Source: Salinisphaera sp002433465 | GTDB taxonomy: Bacteria > Pseudomonadota > Gammaproteobacteria > Nevskiales > Salinisphaeraceae | Direction of reading: 5' to 3' | Length of the DNA: 64,000 nt | Assembly (NCBI RefSeq): GCF_040361435.1 | Contig: NZ_APNL01000007.1 | Coordinates: 1-64,000 of the forward strand | Part shown: one piece after another, positions 27,889 to 35,612 of the stretch | Position numbering within the stretch: the first letter of the stretch is position 1 | Layout: each line of letters starts with the position of its first letter | Translations under genes and position numbers: made by a program | The notes under the pieces: model-generated | What the model was told of the DNA's origin: nothing | The model's database searches: none | Seen by the model: the letters and a program-made list of their open reading frames with translations, nothing else

Positions 27889-28409
27889 CAGTAGCGTCAT
27901 CCAGGCCAGCCTGCAGTACCGGGCGCGACCGGGCCATGCGTTCCGGTAGCGCGTTTCGGTGGCCGGATACCTAACCATTTGACTCGTCCGAGCGAATCAA
28001 TAGGTTTCAGAGCAACGACTCAGGTCGAATAAGGCGGCCTGCTGCATCAATCAGCAAGCGCGTTGCAAGCGTCGCCAGCGTGAAAAGACGCGGCCTTATC
28101 CGCGGGTTATCCGGTCGGCCGATGGTTGGCCTACAAGCATGCCTTGGTCGACCAGCAAGCGCGGTGCCGGCTGATCGTAGCTGTCAGTTACGATCAGCCG
28201 GCAGGCGAGCCGGCATGGGTTGCGTCAATCGCCGGAGGCCGACAGAGCCCAACCCTGGCGAAAAATAGCGGCGCCGCCACCAACCTGCTGCCACGCGCCC
28301 GCTGCGCCCCAACCTTGCCTCCCCGAACACCGCCTGGCCTCACCGCTCTACAATGGTGCAGCCTCTACGCATGCGACTGGGGGCGCTGATAAAAACAAAG
28401 GAGCGAGAG
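27889..28409. other. gene-free stretch with a long inverted repeat
   Basis: This is 521 bases without a supported gene. The frames here are short and lack start context. It contains the 15-bp inverted repeat listed separately and, at its right end, AAAGGAG, the ribosome site of the decarboxylase gene. No tRNA is seen. Confidence 0.4.
28165..28203. repeat. 15-bp perfect inverted repeat
   Basis: TGCCGGCTGATCGTA at 28165-28179 is followed, after 9 bases, by its exact reverse complement at 28189-28203. It would form a very stable hairpin. No T-run follows, so it is not a standard terminator; it may be an operator or a REP-like remnant. It lies 207 bases before the decarboxylase ATG. Confidence 0.7.
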
Positions 28410-30095
28410 ATGCAGACCACGGTGGGAGAGTTTCTGTTTACACGGCTACGCCAGGCCGGAGTGAGCGACGTAATCGGCGTGCCGGGTGACTTCAACCTGA
28501 ACCTGCTGGAACAGATCGAGGCCATGGACGGCATTCGATTTGTCGGCGCCTGCAATGAACTCAATGCGGCCTATGCGGCAGACGGCTATGCCCGGCGACG
28601 CGGCATCGGCGCGCTGCTGACCACCTACGGCGTGGGCGAGCTCAGCGCGCTATGCGGTATCGCGGGGGCGAACTCCGAACATCTGCCGATCTTTTCGATT
28701 GGCGGCGCCCCGCCGCTATTTGCAACCCAGAACCGATTCCGCCTTCACCATTCGCTGGCCGACGGCGACTTCGACAACATGCTGCTGAGCATGGCGCCGT
28801 TCACGGCAACCGCGGTGCATATCGACTCCACCAACGCCGTCGAGGAGATCGATCGCGCCCTACACCTGTGCCTGCGCAAGCAACGCCCGGTTCATGTTCA
28901 GGTACCCTCCGACGTGTCGCATCTGCGCATCGAAGCGCCGGATACGCCGTTCGACGTTCGCATGCCGCCCAGCGACGCCGAACGCCTCCAGGCCGCGCTC
29001 GCCCACGTGCAGGACAAACTCGCATCGGCCACCCGGCCGGCGATCCTCCTCGATATGGACGCCGACCGCCACGGTTTGGTCGACGGCCTGCGTGCACTCG
29101 CCCATGGCGCCGGCATCCCCTATGCCCAGCTGCCCACCGCCAAAGCGCTGCTCGACGAGAACGATCCGCTGTTTCTGGGCACTTATGCCGGCGCGGCCTC
29201 AAGCGCCGACGTACGTGAGCGCGTCGAATCGGCAGACTTTCTCGTCATCACGTCGCCGCGCTTCATCGAAAGCAATTCGGGCAACTTCACCGCCCAGCTG
29301 CCCTTCGAATCGGTCGTGGACGTGCGCAACCACCGCGTCACGGTCGGCCCGGACTACTACGAGGGCGTGGTCGGCGCCGAACTGCTCGACCGCCTGGTGG
29401 AGGCACTGCCGCAGCGTAACGCCGCAGCGACCGTTGCCAACACGACAAAGCCCGCGCCGGCCGAGCAAGACCCGGGCGCGTCCGGCGACGCGCTGACCCA
29501 CGCACGACTCTGGCCCCGCATGGCCCGGTTCCTGCGCGCCGACGATGTCGTGATCGCCGAAGCCGGCACGTCGAATATCGGCCTGTCCGCCCAGCGTCTG
29601 CCGGCAGACACCGCCTACGTGGCATCCAACATCTGGGGCGCGATCGGCTACACGCTGCCCGCCCTGTTCGGCAGCCTGCTCGCCGCGCCCGAGCGCCGGC
29701 ACCTGCTGTTCATCGGCGACGGCTCGTTCCAGCTCACCGCACAGGAGCTGTCGTCGATCCTGCGCTACGACCAGCGCCCGATCATCGTGCTGATCGACAA
29801 CGACGGCTACACCATCGAACGCTACATCCTCGGCATGGATCGCGCCTATAACGACATCGCCGCCTGGGACTACGCCCGCCTGCCGCAGGCGTTCAACGCC
29901 AACGCGAACATGGTTTCGTACCACGCCGCCACCCACGGCGAACTCGAAGACGCGCTCACGAAAATCGAATCCTCCGACCAAGGCGCGTTTCTAATCCTCA
30001 AGCTCGACCCGAAGGACGCACCGGCCGGCTTGAAGACCTTCGGCCCGGCCGTCGCGGACTTCGACTACGGGCCAACCGGACCGCGTAACCCGTAA
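28410..30095 (+). CDS. ThDP-dependent 2-oxoacid decarboxylase (pyruvate/indolepyruvate type)
   Basis: The product is 561 residues from the ATG at 28410, with AAAGGAG upstream. The catalytic Glu lies in ACNELNAAYAADGYAR and the paired His in FRLHHSLADGDFD, typical of pyruvate and indolepyruvate decarboxylases. The ThDP-binding motif is GDGSFQLTAQELSSI through DNDGYTIE. It would convert a 2-oxoacid to an aldehyde and carbon dioxide in the cytoplasm. Indolepyruvate (auxin-type metabolism), phenylpyruvate and pyruvate are all possible; sequence alone does not decide. It is monocistronic, with a terminator after it. Confidence 0.88.
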   Translation: MQTTVGEFLFTRLRQAGVSDVIGVPGDFNLNLLEQIEAMDGIRFVGACNELNAAYAADGYARRRGIGALLTTYGVGELSALCGIAGANSEHLPIFSIGGAPPLFATQNRFRLHHSLADGDFDNMLLSMAPFTATAVHIDSTNAVEEIDRALHLCLRKQRPVHVQVPSDVSHLRIEAPDTPFDVRMPPSDAERLQAALAHVQDKLASATRPAILLDMDADRHGLVDGLRALAHGAGIPYAQLPTAKALLDENDPLFLGTYAGAASSADVRERVESADFLVITSPRFIESNSGNFTAQLPFESVVDVRNHRVTVGPDYYEGVVGAELLDRLVEALPQRNAAATVANTTKPAPAEQDPGASGDALTHARLWPRMARFLRADDVVIAEAGTSNIGLSAQRLPADTAYVASNIWGAIGYTLPALFGSLLAAPERRHLLFIGDGSFQLTAQELSSILRYDQRPIIVLIDNDGYTIERYILGMDRAYNDIAAWDYARLPQAFNANANMVSYHAATHGELEDALTKIESSDQGAFLILKLDPKDAPAGLKTFGPAVADFDYGPTGPRNP

Positions 30096-30103
30096 CGGAA
30101 CAG

Positions 30104-30146
30104 GCGGGCTAAGCAAGTCGGCTTAGCCCGCGGCGCCCCGTCTTTT
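30104..30146 (+). terminator. rho-independent terminator after the decarboxylase
   Basis: A perfect 11-bp stem (30104-30114 with 30121-30131) and a 6-base loop are followed by GC-rich bases and TCTTTT at 30141-30146. Confidence 0.75.
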
Positions 30147-30235
30147 GCCCAACAGCCACCCGTGACTTGTCGGTCACGTCGTGAAAGCGCCGGGCACCGA
30201 CGCGCACGACAATCTGCGCGGCAAGCAGGGGCAGC

Positions 30236-31129
30236 TCATGGATCGATATACGCCGCAAGCTCATCCGGCGTACCGTTCGGGAACGCCTCTTTCAGATGCG
30301 CCACGAACGCGGACACGCGCGCGCTCAGAAAACGGCGCGACGGATACAACGTCCAGAGCGCGATCTCCGGCGCGTCCAGCGTGCCCCACTGCAGCAATCG
30401 CCCGTCGGCCACGTCCCGGCTGGCCAGCGACAGCGGCAGACACGCCACCCCGGCACCCGCGCGCACCGCATCCCGAACCATCAGCATCGACGACAGACGA
30501 ATAACCGGCTGAACCGCGATAGATGCTGGGCCGGTCGTGGTCGTCACGTCCCAGCTATCGCGCATGTCTTCCTGACCGCGTACCACCGCCGGCACCGCGT
30601 CGTCGCCGGCAGGCCGGGGCACCGACGGGCTTGCCACCACCACCAGCCGGTCGCGCATGAACACGCGGCCGACCAGGCTTTCCTGCGGCGCCGGATTCAC
30701 CCGAATCACCAGGTCGTAGGTTTCTTCGACCATATGAACCGGCCGATCCTCGGTGGTGACCTCTACCCGTACCTCGGGGTACTTGAGCGCGAACTCGGCA
30801 GCGAGTCTGCCGAGCGCGACATGCGAGAAAAGCAGCGGCGCGCTGATGCGTAGCCGCCCGCGCGGGCGCTGCCCGCCAGCGCTGATCTCGGCCGTGCTTT
30901 CTTCCAGATCGGCCAGCAGCGCGCCCGTTCTTTCATAGAGCGCCTGGCCTTCCTCGGTCAGCTTCAGGCGGTGGCCGCCGCGTTCGAACAGACGCAGATC
31001 GAGGCTGGCTTCCAGCTCCGCGACCCGCCGCGACAGCGTGGCTTTCGGCCGCGACGCAGCGCGTGCCGCCTTGCCGAACCCGCCGTGTCGGGCCACCAGA
31101 TTGAAGTCGGCAAGCGCGAGCAGATTCAT
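30236..31129 (-). CDS. LysR family transcriptional regulator
   Basis: The product is 297 residues from the ATG at 31129. The winged helix-turn-helix is in residues 1-60: FGKAARAASRPKATLSRRVAELEASLDLRLFERG, followed by LTEEGQALYER. The C-terminal periplasmic-binding-like domain (about 90-295) has LRISAPLLFSHVALGRLAAEF and a late AGAGVACLPLSLA. It is divergent from the NmrA-family gene, the usual LysR arrangement, so it probably controls that gene. The inducer is unknown. Confidence 0.9.
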   Translation of the reverse strand: MNLLALADFNLVARHGGFGKAARAASRPKATLSRRVAELEASLDLRLFERGGHRLKLTEEGQALYERTGALLADLEESTAEISAGGQRPRGRLRISAPLLFSHVALGRLAAEFALKYPEVRVEVTTEDRPVHMVEETYDLVIRVNPAPQESLVGRVFMRDRLVVVASPSVPRPAGDDAVPAVVRGQEDMRDSWDVTTTTGPASIAVQPVIRLSSMLMVRDAVRAGAGVACLPLSLASRDVADGRLLQWGTLDAPEIALWTLYPSRRFLSARVSAFVAHLKEAFPNGTPDELAAYIDP

Positions 31130-31161
31130 GTGTTCCACCAGTGAGACAGACCGTCCAAATA

Positions 31162-31176
31162 TAGCGTCTATCGCTA
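31162..31176. promoter_or_regulatory. candidate LysR-type operator
   Basis: TAGCG and CGCTA form an interrupted inverted repeat around TCTAT in the 103-base divergent gap between the lysR and NmrA genes, 57 bases before the NmrA ATG. This is where a LysR site is expected; pairing is short, so confidence is low. Confidence 0.35.
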
Positions 31177-31232
31177 CGAAATTGAGCCAGTAGACTTCAA
31201 ATCGTTCCTCAACACACCTCGGAGAGATTCAA

Positions 31233-32102
31233 ATGACCATCCTTGTTACAGGCGCTACCGGCCGAGTCGGCCGTCAGGTTGTCGACCAACTCGTTGCACG
31301 TCAGGCCGATGTCCGCGTTCTCGTGCGCGACCCGTCGAAAGCCACATTCCCGGCCGGCGTCGACGTCGTGCAGGGCGAGATGCTCGATCTCGACGCACTA
31401 CGCCAGGCCTTCACCGGCGTAACCACCTTGTTCCTGCTGAACGCGGTGGCCGGCGACGAATTCACCCAGGCGCTGATCGCGCTCAATATCGCCCACGAGG
31501 CCGGCGTCCAGCGGGTTGTGTATCTGTCGGTGATTCACGCCGAGCGTTTCGCGAACGTGCCCCACTTCGCGGTCAAATCCGGCGCCGAACGCATGATCGA
31601 GCAGATGGGCTTCAGCGCCACGATTCTGCGCCCTGCCTATTTCATCGATAACGAAATCATGGTCATGGATGTCATCCGCGAGCACGGCGTCTACCCGATG
31701 CCGATCGGCAGCAAGGGCGTTGCCATGATCGACGTGCGCGATATCGCCGAAGTCGCCGCCCTCAAGCTGATCCGTCGCGACCAGGCCCCGGCCACACTGA
31801 CGAGCGATGCCATCAACCTGGTCGGCCCCGATACGCTCACCGGCACGGACATCGCCGCGATCTGGTCCGACGTGCTCGGCCGTTCCATCGCCTACGGCGG
31901 CGACGACCCGACCGCCTTCGAGCAAAACATGGCCCACGTCATGCCGAAATGGATGGCCTACGAAATGCGCCTCATGGCCGAGCGCTATGTCAGCGACGGC
32001 ATGGCCCCGGATGCCGGCGACGTCGAGCGACTCACCACCCTGCTGGGCCGGCCGCTGCATTCCTACCGCGACTTCGCCGATCAACAGGCGGTCGCGAATT
32101 GA
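31233..32102 (+). CDS. NmrA-like NAD(P)-binding oxidoreductase
   Basis: The 289-residue product begins with the Rossmann motif ILVTGATGRVGRQVV, followed by VRVLVRDPSKA, the pattern of atypical short-chain dehydrogenases of the NmrA/SDR-a group. It contains VYLSVIHAERF, HFAVKSGAERMIE and ILRPAYFIDNE. No Tyr-xxx-Lys dyad is evident in the usual position, consistent with NmrA-type redox sensors or NAD(P)-binding quinone reductases. AGAG precedes the ATG. It is divergent from lysR. Confidence 0.85.
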   Translation: MTILVTGATGRVGRQVVDQLVARQADVRVLVRDPSKATFPAGVDVVQGEMLDLDALRQAFTGVTTLFLLNAVAGDEFTQALIALNIAHEAGVQRVVYLSVIHAERFANVPHFAVKSGAERMIEQMGFSATILRPAYFIDNEIMVMDVIREHGVYPMPIGSKGVAMIDVRDIAEVAALKLIRRDQAPATLTSDAINLVGPDTLTGTDIAAIWSDVLGRSIAYGGDDPTAFEQNMAHVMPKWMAYEMRLMAERYVSDGMAPDAGDVERLTTLLGRPLHSYRDFADQQAVAN

Positions 32103-32196
32103 CCCGCCGCCTCGGCCGCCCCGGCTAATCGAACACGTACCGGTCTCCAACCAACCGCCCGCCCCTGGCCAAGCCAATTCGCTTGTACAAAAGATG

Positions 32197-32218
32197 AGGC
32201 GCCGCACCCGCGGCGCCT
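32197..32218. terminator. probable terminator hairpin
   Basis: A perfect 9-bp stem AGGCGCCGC/GCGGCGCCT with loop ACCC lies 95 bases after the NmrA-like stop. On the minus strand it is followed by ATCTTTTG. On the plus strand there is no T-run, so its direction is uncertain. Confidence 0.45.
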
Positions 32219-32355
32219 TGCACATTACAAGGCCCGACTTAGCGTGTTGCTCCAAGCGACGCAGGGCTTTTCAAACGCTGTCGCCTACGCCATCGTCATT
32301 GCACTGACGTGAGCCGAGTTGGCGTCTGGCGAATGGTCGCCGGCTATATCGCTTC

Positions 32356-32376
32356 GGAATTAAATATACTGTTCCC
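32356..32376 (+). repeat. AT-rich repeat, copy 1 (left of recQ)
   Basis: GGAATTAAATATACT followed by GTTCCC. The same 14-base core recurs in the same orientation at 34660-34679, on the other side of recQ. In gammaproteobacteria such GGGGACAGTATATTTAATT-like sequences often sit near REP-associated transposases; no transposase is present here. Confidence 0.55.
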
Positions 32377-32537
32377 TGACGCCCCGCGCGGCTATAAAAC
32401 GCATAACGCATCAGATCGAGCAGAAGTGCCGACAAGATTTCGTCGAGAATGCGGGCGGCGAGTAGGGCATCTTCATAGCCGGTAGATCGACGGCAAACAT
32501 CACGACTAAATAGTGGCCTCCCCGCTATTGTTCTTGT

Positions 32538-34469
32538 TTATACCTGCGCCGGGGCGGCATCCTTAGCGTGCTTTTCCACTGCCGCGAACGGCACATGCGC
32601 CAGGCGGCCAAACAGGGCGTGACCGGTGAGTTTCGCCTTGGATAGCGAAGGCGATGAAACGCCACACAAAAAACGTGCGACGACACGTGCCGGACCCAAT
32701 ACTTTCGGGTTTTGTTGACGCAGCGTCATCGCCTCGGCCCAAACGGCCGGATCGATCTCGATGTTGCGACGGGCCGGAATGCGCACCGGTTTGCCGTCAT
32801 TCAAGCACCAGGCGCAGTGGCCGCAGGGTTCGCGCTGTTCGCCGAAGTGCGCACTCAGGGCCGCGACTTGGCAGCCGTCCGCTTCGATCAGCGCAAGCAC
32901 CTGCTGCAGCCGTGCCAACTCGCTCTCCTCGCGGCGCAGCGCGTGCTCGTAGAGTGTGGCGGCCAATGTCTTCACGCTGTCGGGGCGCTGCAGAATCCGG
33001 TAGCGATGACGCACGCCGGCCGCGTTGACTTCCAGCATGTCCTGCTCGCCCAGATAATCCAGCGCCGCGACGATGCGCTCGCGCGGCTGCCGCATCTCGG
33101 CGACCGCACTATCCACATCCAGATCGAACCAGGTGCGGGCCTTGTGCGCCCGGCCTAGCAACTCGGCCAGGAACTGTCGGCGTTGTCCCTGGAACCGGGC
33201 CAGTATGTCCTGCGACGCCATCTTCGGACGGAATCGGTAACTGGCATAAAAAGGCGTGCCGCCCTTCAGGTATTCCTGCAATTCCAGATAGGTCAGCAGC
33301 GTGCGTGCGACCAACTCGCGCAGGTCATGCGCGCGGGCCAGCGCCGATAGGCTGATGTCGAATTCGTCTTCCTGCGCGAATAGGTCGTGCAGGAACGAAT
33401 CGATCGCCGCCGCCGTGGGCGTATCGCCGTAAACGAAATTTTCCAGCGTGTTCTGGTCGTCGGCGCAAGCCAGCATCTCGCACACGGCATTCTTGCCGTC
33501 GCGCCCGGCTCGGCCGATCTCCTGGGCGTAGTTTTCCAGGCTCTTGGGCAAGTTGTAGTGATAGACGTAGCGGATGTCGGCCTTGTCGATACCCATGCCG
33601 AACGCGATCGTCGCCACCACAATGCCGTCGCTCGAACGCACGAACCATTCCTGCACCACGCTGCGCTTATCGCTGTCCATGCCGGCGTGGTAGGCCCGTG
33701 CCGGATGGCCCGCATCGGCCAGCTGTTGCGCCACCTGCTCGGCCGTACGTTGAAGAGTCACATAAACGATCGTCGGCCCCGCCGGCCGCTCGTTCAGACG
33801 TGCAAGCAGATCATGGTCACGCTGGTCCACCGTGGTCGGCGCGAACAGCAGCGTCAGGTTGGGACGATAGAAAGCCGTACGCACGGCACAGTCGGCGCCG
33901 ATATCGAGTACCCGGCAAATGTCGTCCAGCACGGCCGGGGTGGCGGTCGCGGTCAGCGCCAACAGGCGCTCGGCCTTGGCCGCCTCGGCGAAACCGACCA
34001 GCTTGAGATAGTCGGGGCGAAAATTGTGCCCCCATTCCGAGATGCAATGCGCCTCGTCCACCGCAAATAGCGATACCCGCAATTGACTCAGCGTTTGCCG
34101 AAAACGTTCGTTGTTGAAACGCTCCGGCGCCACATACAAAAGACGCAGTTCGCCTGAACGCAGACGATCCATCACGGTACGGTAACCCTCGGCGTCGAGG
34201 CTCGAATCCAGCCGCTGCGCGGCGATGCCACGGGCGGTCAACGCATCGATCTGATCCTTCATCAACGCGATCAACGGCGATACCACCAACGTGATACCCG
34301 GCAACGCCAACGCGGGCAGTTGATAGCACAGCGATTTACCGCCACCCGTGGGGAATACCGCCGCCGCGGAACGGCCAGCCAACAAGTGCTCTATCACTTC
34401 ACGCTGGCCGGGTTGAAAGCGGTCGTAACCGAAATACGCCTTAAGCAAGCGATCAGGCTGATCGTCCAT
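32538..34469 (-). CDS. recQ: RecQ family ATP-dependent DNA helicase
   Basis: The product is 643 residues from the ATG at 34469. Helicase motifs in order: RPGQ-like FQPGQREVIEHLLAG, Walker A FPTGGGKSLCYQLP, DEAH as VDEAHCISEWGHNFRPDY, SAT in ALTATATP, then IVYVTLQRTAEQVA, FGMGIDKADIRYVYHYNLPKS and QEIGRAGRDG. A zinc-ligand cluster (CGHCAWCLNDG) lies near residue 555. A classical HRDC domain is not obvious; the C-terminus (PKVLGPARVVARFLCGVSSP) differs from E. coli RecQ. It is probably one of the shorter RecQ paralogues that unwind DNA 3' to 5' in repair. It is flanked by a direct AT-rich repeat. Confidence 0.87.
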   Translation of the reverse strand: MDDQPDRLLKAYFGYDRFQPGQREVIEHLLAGRSAAAVFPTGGGKSLCYQLPALALPGITLVVSPLIALMKDQIDALTARGIAAQRLDSSLDAEGYRTVMDRLRSGELRLLYVAPERFNNERFRQTLSQLRVSLFAVDEAHCISEWGHNFRPDYLKLVGFAEAAKAERLLALTATATPAVLDDICRVLDIGADCAVRTAFYRPNLTLLFAPTTVDQRDHDLLARLNERPAGPTIVYVTLQRTAEQVAQQLADAGHPARAYHAGMDSDKRSVVQEWFVRSSDGIVVATIAFGMGIDKADIRYVYHYNLPKSLENYAQEIGRAGRDGKNAVCEMLACADDQNTLENFVYGDTPTAAAIDSFLHDLFAQEDEFDISLSALARAHDLRELVARTLLTYLELQEYLKGGTPFYASYRFRPKMASQDILARFQGQRRQFLAELLGRAHKARTWFDLDVDSAVAEMRQPRERIVAALDYLGEQDMLEVNAAGVRHRYRILQRPDSVKTLAATLYEHALRREESELARLQQVLALIEADGCQVAALSAHFGEQREPCGHCAWCLNDGKPVRIPARRNIEIDPAVWAEAMTLRQQNPKVLGPARVVARFLCGVSSPSLSKAKLTGHALFGRLAHVPFAAVEKHAKDAAPAQV

Positions 34470-34659
34470 GGGGCCCCCAACAATTCGAATCAAACCCTTG
34501 GCCTCGGGTTCACGATACTACGGACGAATCAGACTGTTCATTGGGCCAGGGCGCCGCATGTCGATGATCTCGACAACGCCAACTTGACCAAACGCTTTGC
34601 GATATCTCATCTTTCGACGAGTGCTGCGTTTGGGATCTGAATCCACTGGGCCTACGCGC

Positions 34660-34679
34660 GAATTAAATATACTCTCCCC
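34660..34679 (+). repeat. AT-rich repeat, copy 2 (right of recQ)
   Basis: GAATTAAATATACTCTCCCC, sharing the first 14 bases with the copy at 32357-32370. The two copies lie about 2.3 kb apart in the same orientation and bracket recQ. The AT-rich island begins directly to its right. Confidence 0.55.
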
Positions 34680-34768
34680 AGATCGCCGGATTACAAAAAT
34701 TTCTCAAACCTGGCCCCATTTGGAACCGAAATGCTACTAAAACCGGGGATGGTCGCGGACCCCAAACT

Positions 34769-35236
34769 TTAACCGCTTTCACTTCCCTTAAGGTGTTTTC
34801 GCTCAAACCGCTCAAAATAGCCCACACAGCTTAATATAAGCAGAATTCCACCAAGCATCATCGCGCACTTAGTGAATTCGACAAGTGCACCCAATAACGA
34901 TTGGGTAGCAGACCTTTTATAGTTTGCAAGTCTGCAGCGTTTAACTAACTCAGGTTTCGCCAGATTATAGCTGTCTTTAACTTCAGCTTTATCGCAGTCT
35001 TCTATGTCGCTGATTCTTTTCTGGCTATATTGGTCAAACTCATATTGTAACCGCCGGTCTTGGAACTCACTCTCTAAAAGCACCGGCGCTAGCTGAGAAT
35101 ACGCAAGCAGACTTAACCCGAATAGCACCATACTTGCGCGCCACAACAGCCCAGCGTGAGCGCACAATTCTTCAGCCGCACCCCGACCGACCTTTTTAAT
35201 ATAATCTAGCTTATTCTTAACCTTAGAGTTACTCAT
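34769..35236 (-). CDS. two-TM protein of the AT-rich island, unknown function
   Basis: The 155-residue product starts MSNSKVKNKLDYIKKVG. Two hydrophobic helices (about 30-52, with ASMVLFGLSLLAYSQLAPVLL, and about 118-140, with FTKCAMMLGGILLILSCVGYF) enclose a charged loop with two Cys (DCDKAE and KRCRLAN), perhaps disulphide-linked in the periplasm. Codon use is AT-rich (TTA, AGA, ATA), unlike the flanking genes. No family is recognised. It lies 376 bases downstream of the Schlafen/NB-ARC gene on the same strand; a membrane partner or effector role is speculation. Confidence 0.65.
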   Translation of the reverse strand: MSNSKVKNKLDYIKKVGRGAAEELCAHAGLLWRASMVLFGLSLLAYSQLAPVLLESEFQDRRLQYEFDQYSQKRISDIEDCDKAEVKDSYNLAKPELVKRCRLANYKRSATQSLLGALVEFTKCAMMLGGILLILSCVGYFERFERKHLKGSESG

Positions 35237-35612
35237 AAGTAGGCCAAAACCTGCGAATATATAAAAACGGGTAGCCGTTTTGAGGTATCGAACCGATTTA
35301 CGGGAAGTAGCTCACACTTTGGCCGACTTCTGCACCGTGATACCCGCGCATCTATTCCACCTCATAACGAGCGGACATACGACATAATAGCGTGGAAACG
35401 GGGTCTGCCCCCTATTATTCGTAGATCGGTGCCAACACCGCACGCGATCCGCAGATCACTCGTTCCATCAAAGTCTCAACGCGATTGGCCATAACAACTT
35501 TTAAGTACTTCGGTTACACCCGCTTAGTATATTGATGGCGCTCGACCGACCCCCGCTGTTGGGTAGCATTTCGATCCAGAATGCTGGGGTTCGATAATCC
35601 TCTCACCAATTT
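35237..35612. other. gene-free stretch inside the AT-rich island
   Basis: 376 bases with no supported frame, RNA or terminator hairpin. The bases GGGGTCTGCCCCCTATTATTC at 35400-35420 resemble ends of small mobile-element remnants, but no transposase is near. Confidence 0.35.

Larger units (their letters stand above)
32103..32537. other. gene-free stretch between NmrA-like gene and recQ
   Basis: This is 435 bases. It contains a strong GC hairpin (32197-32218) and one copy of an AT-rich repeat (32356-32376). A minus-strand frame between about 32380 and 32520 stays open but has no start codon or ribosome site, so I do not call it a gene. Confidence 0.4.

Noticed and set aside
32380..32520. Short open minus-strand stretch downstream of recQ
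   Set aside because: No start codon, no ribosome site and no recognised family.
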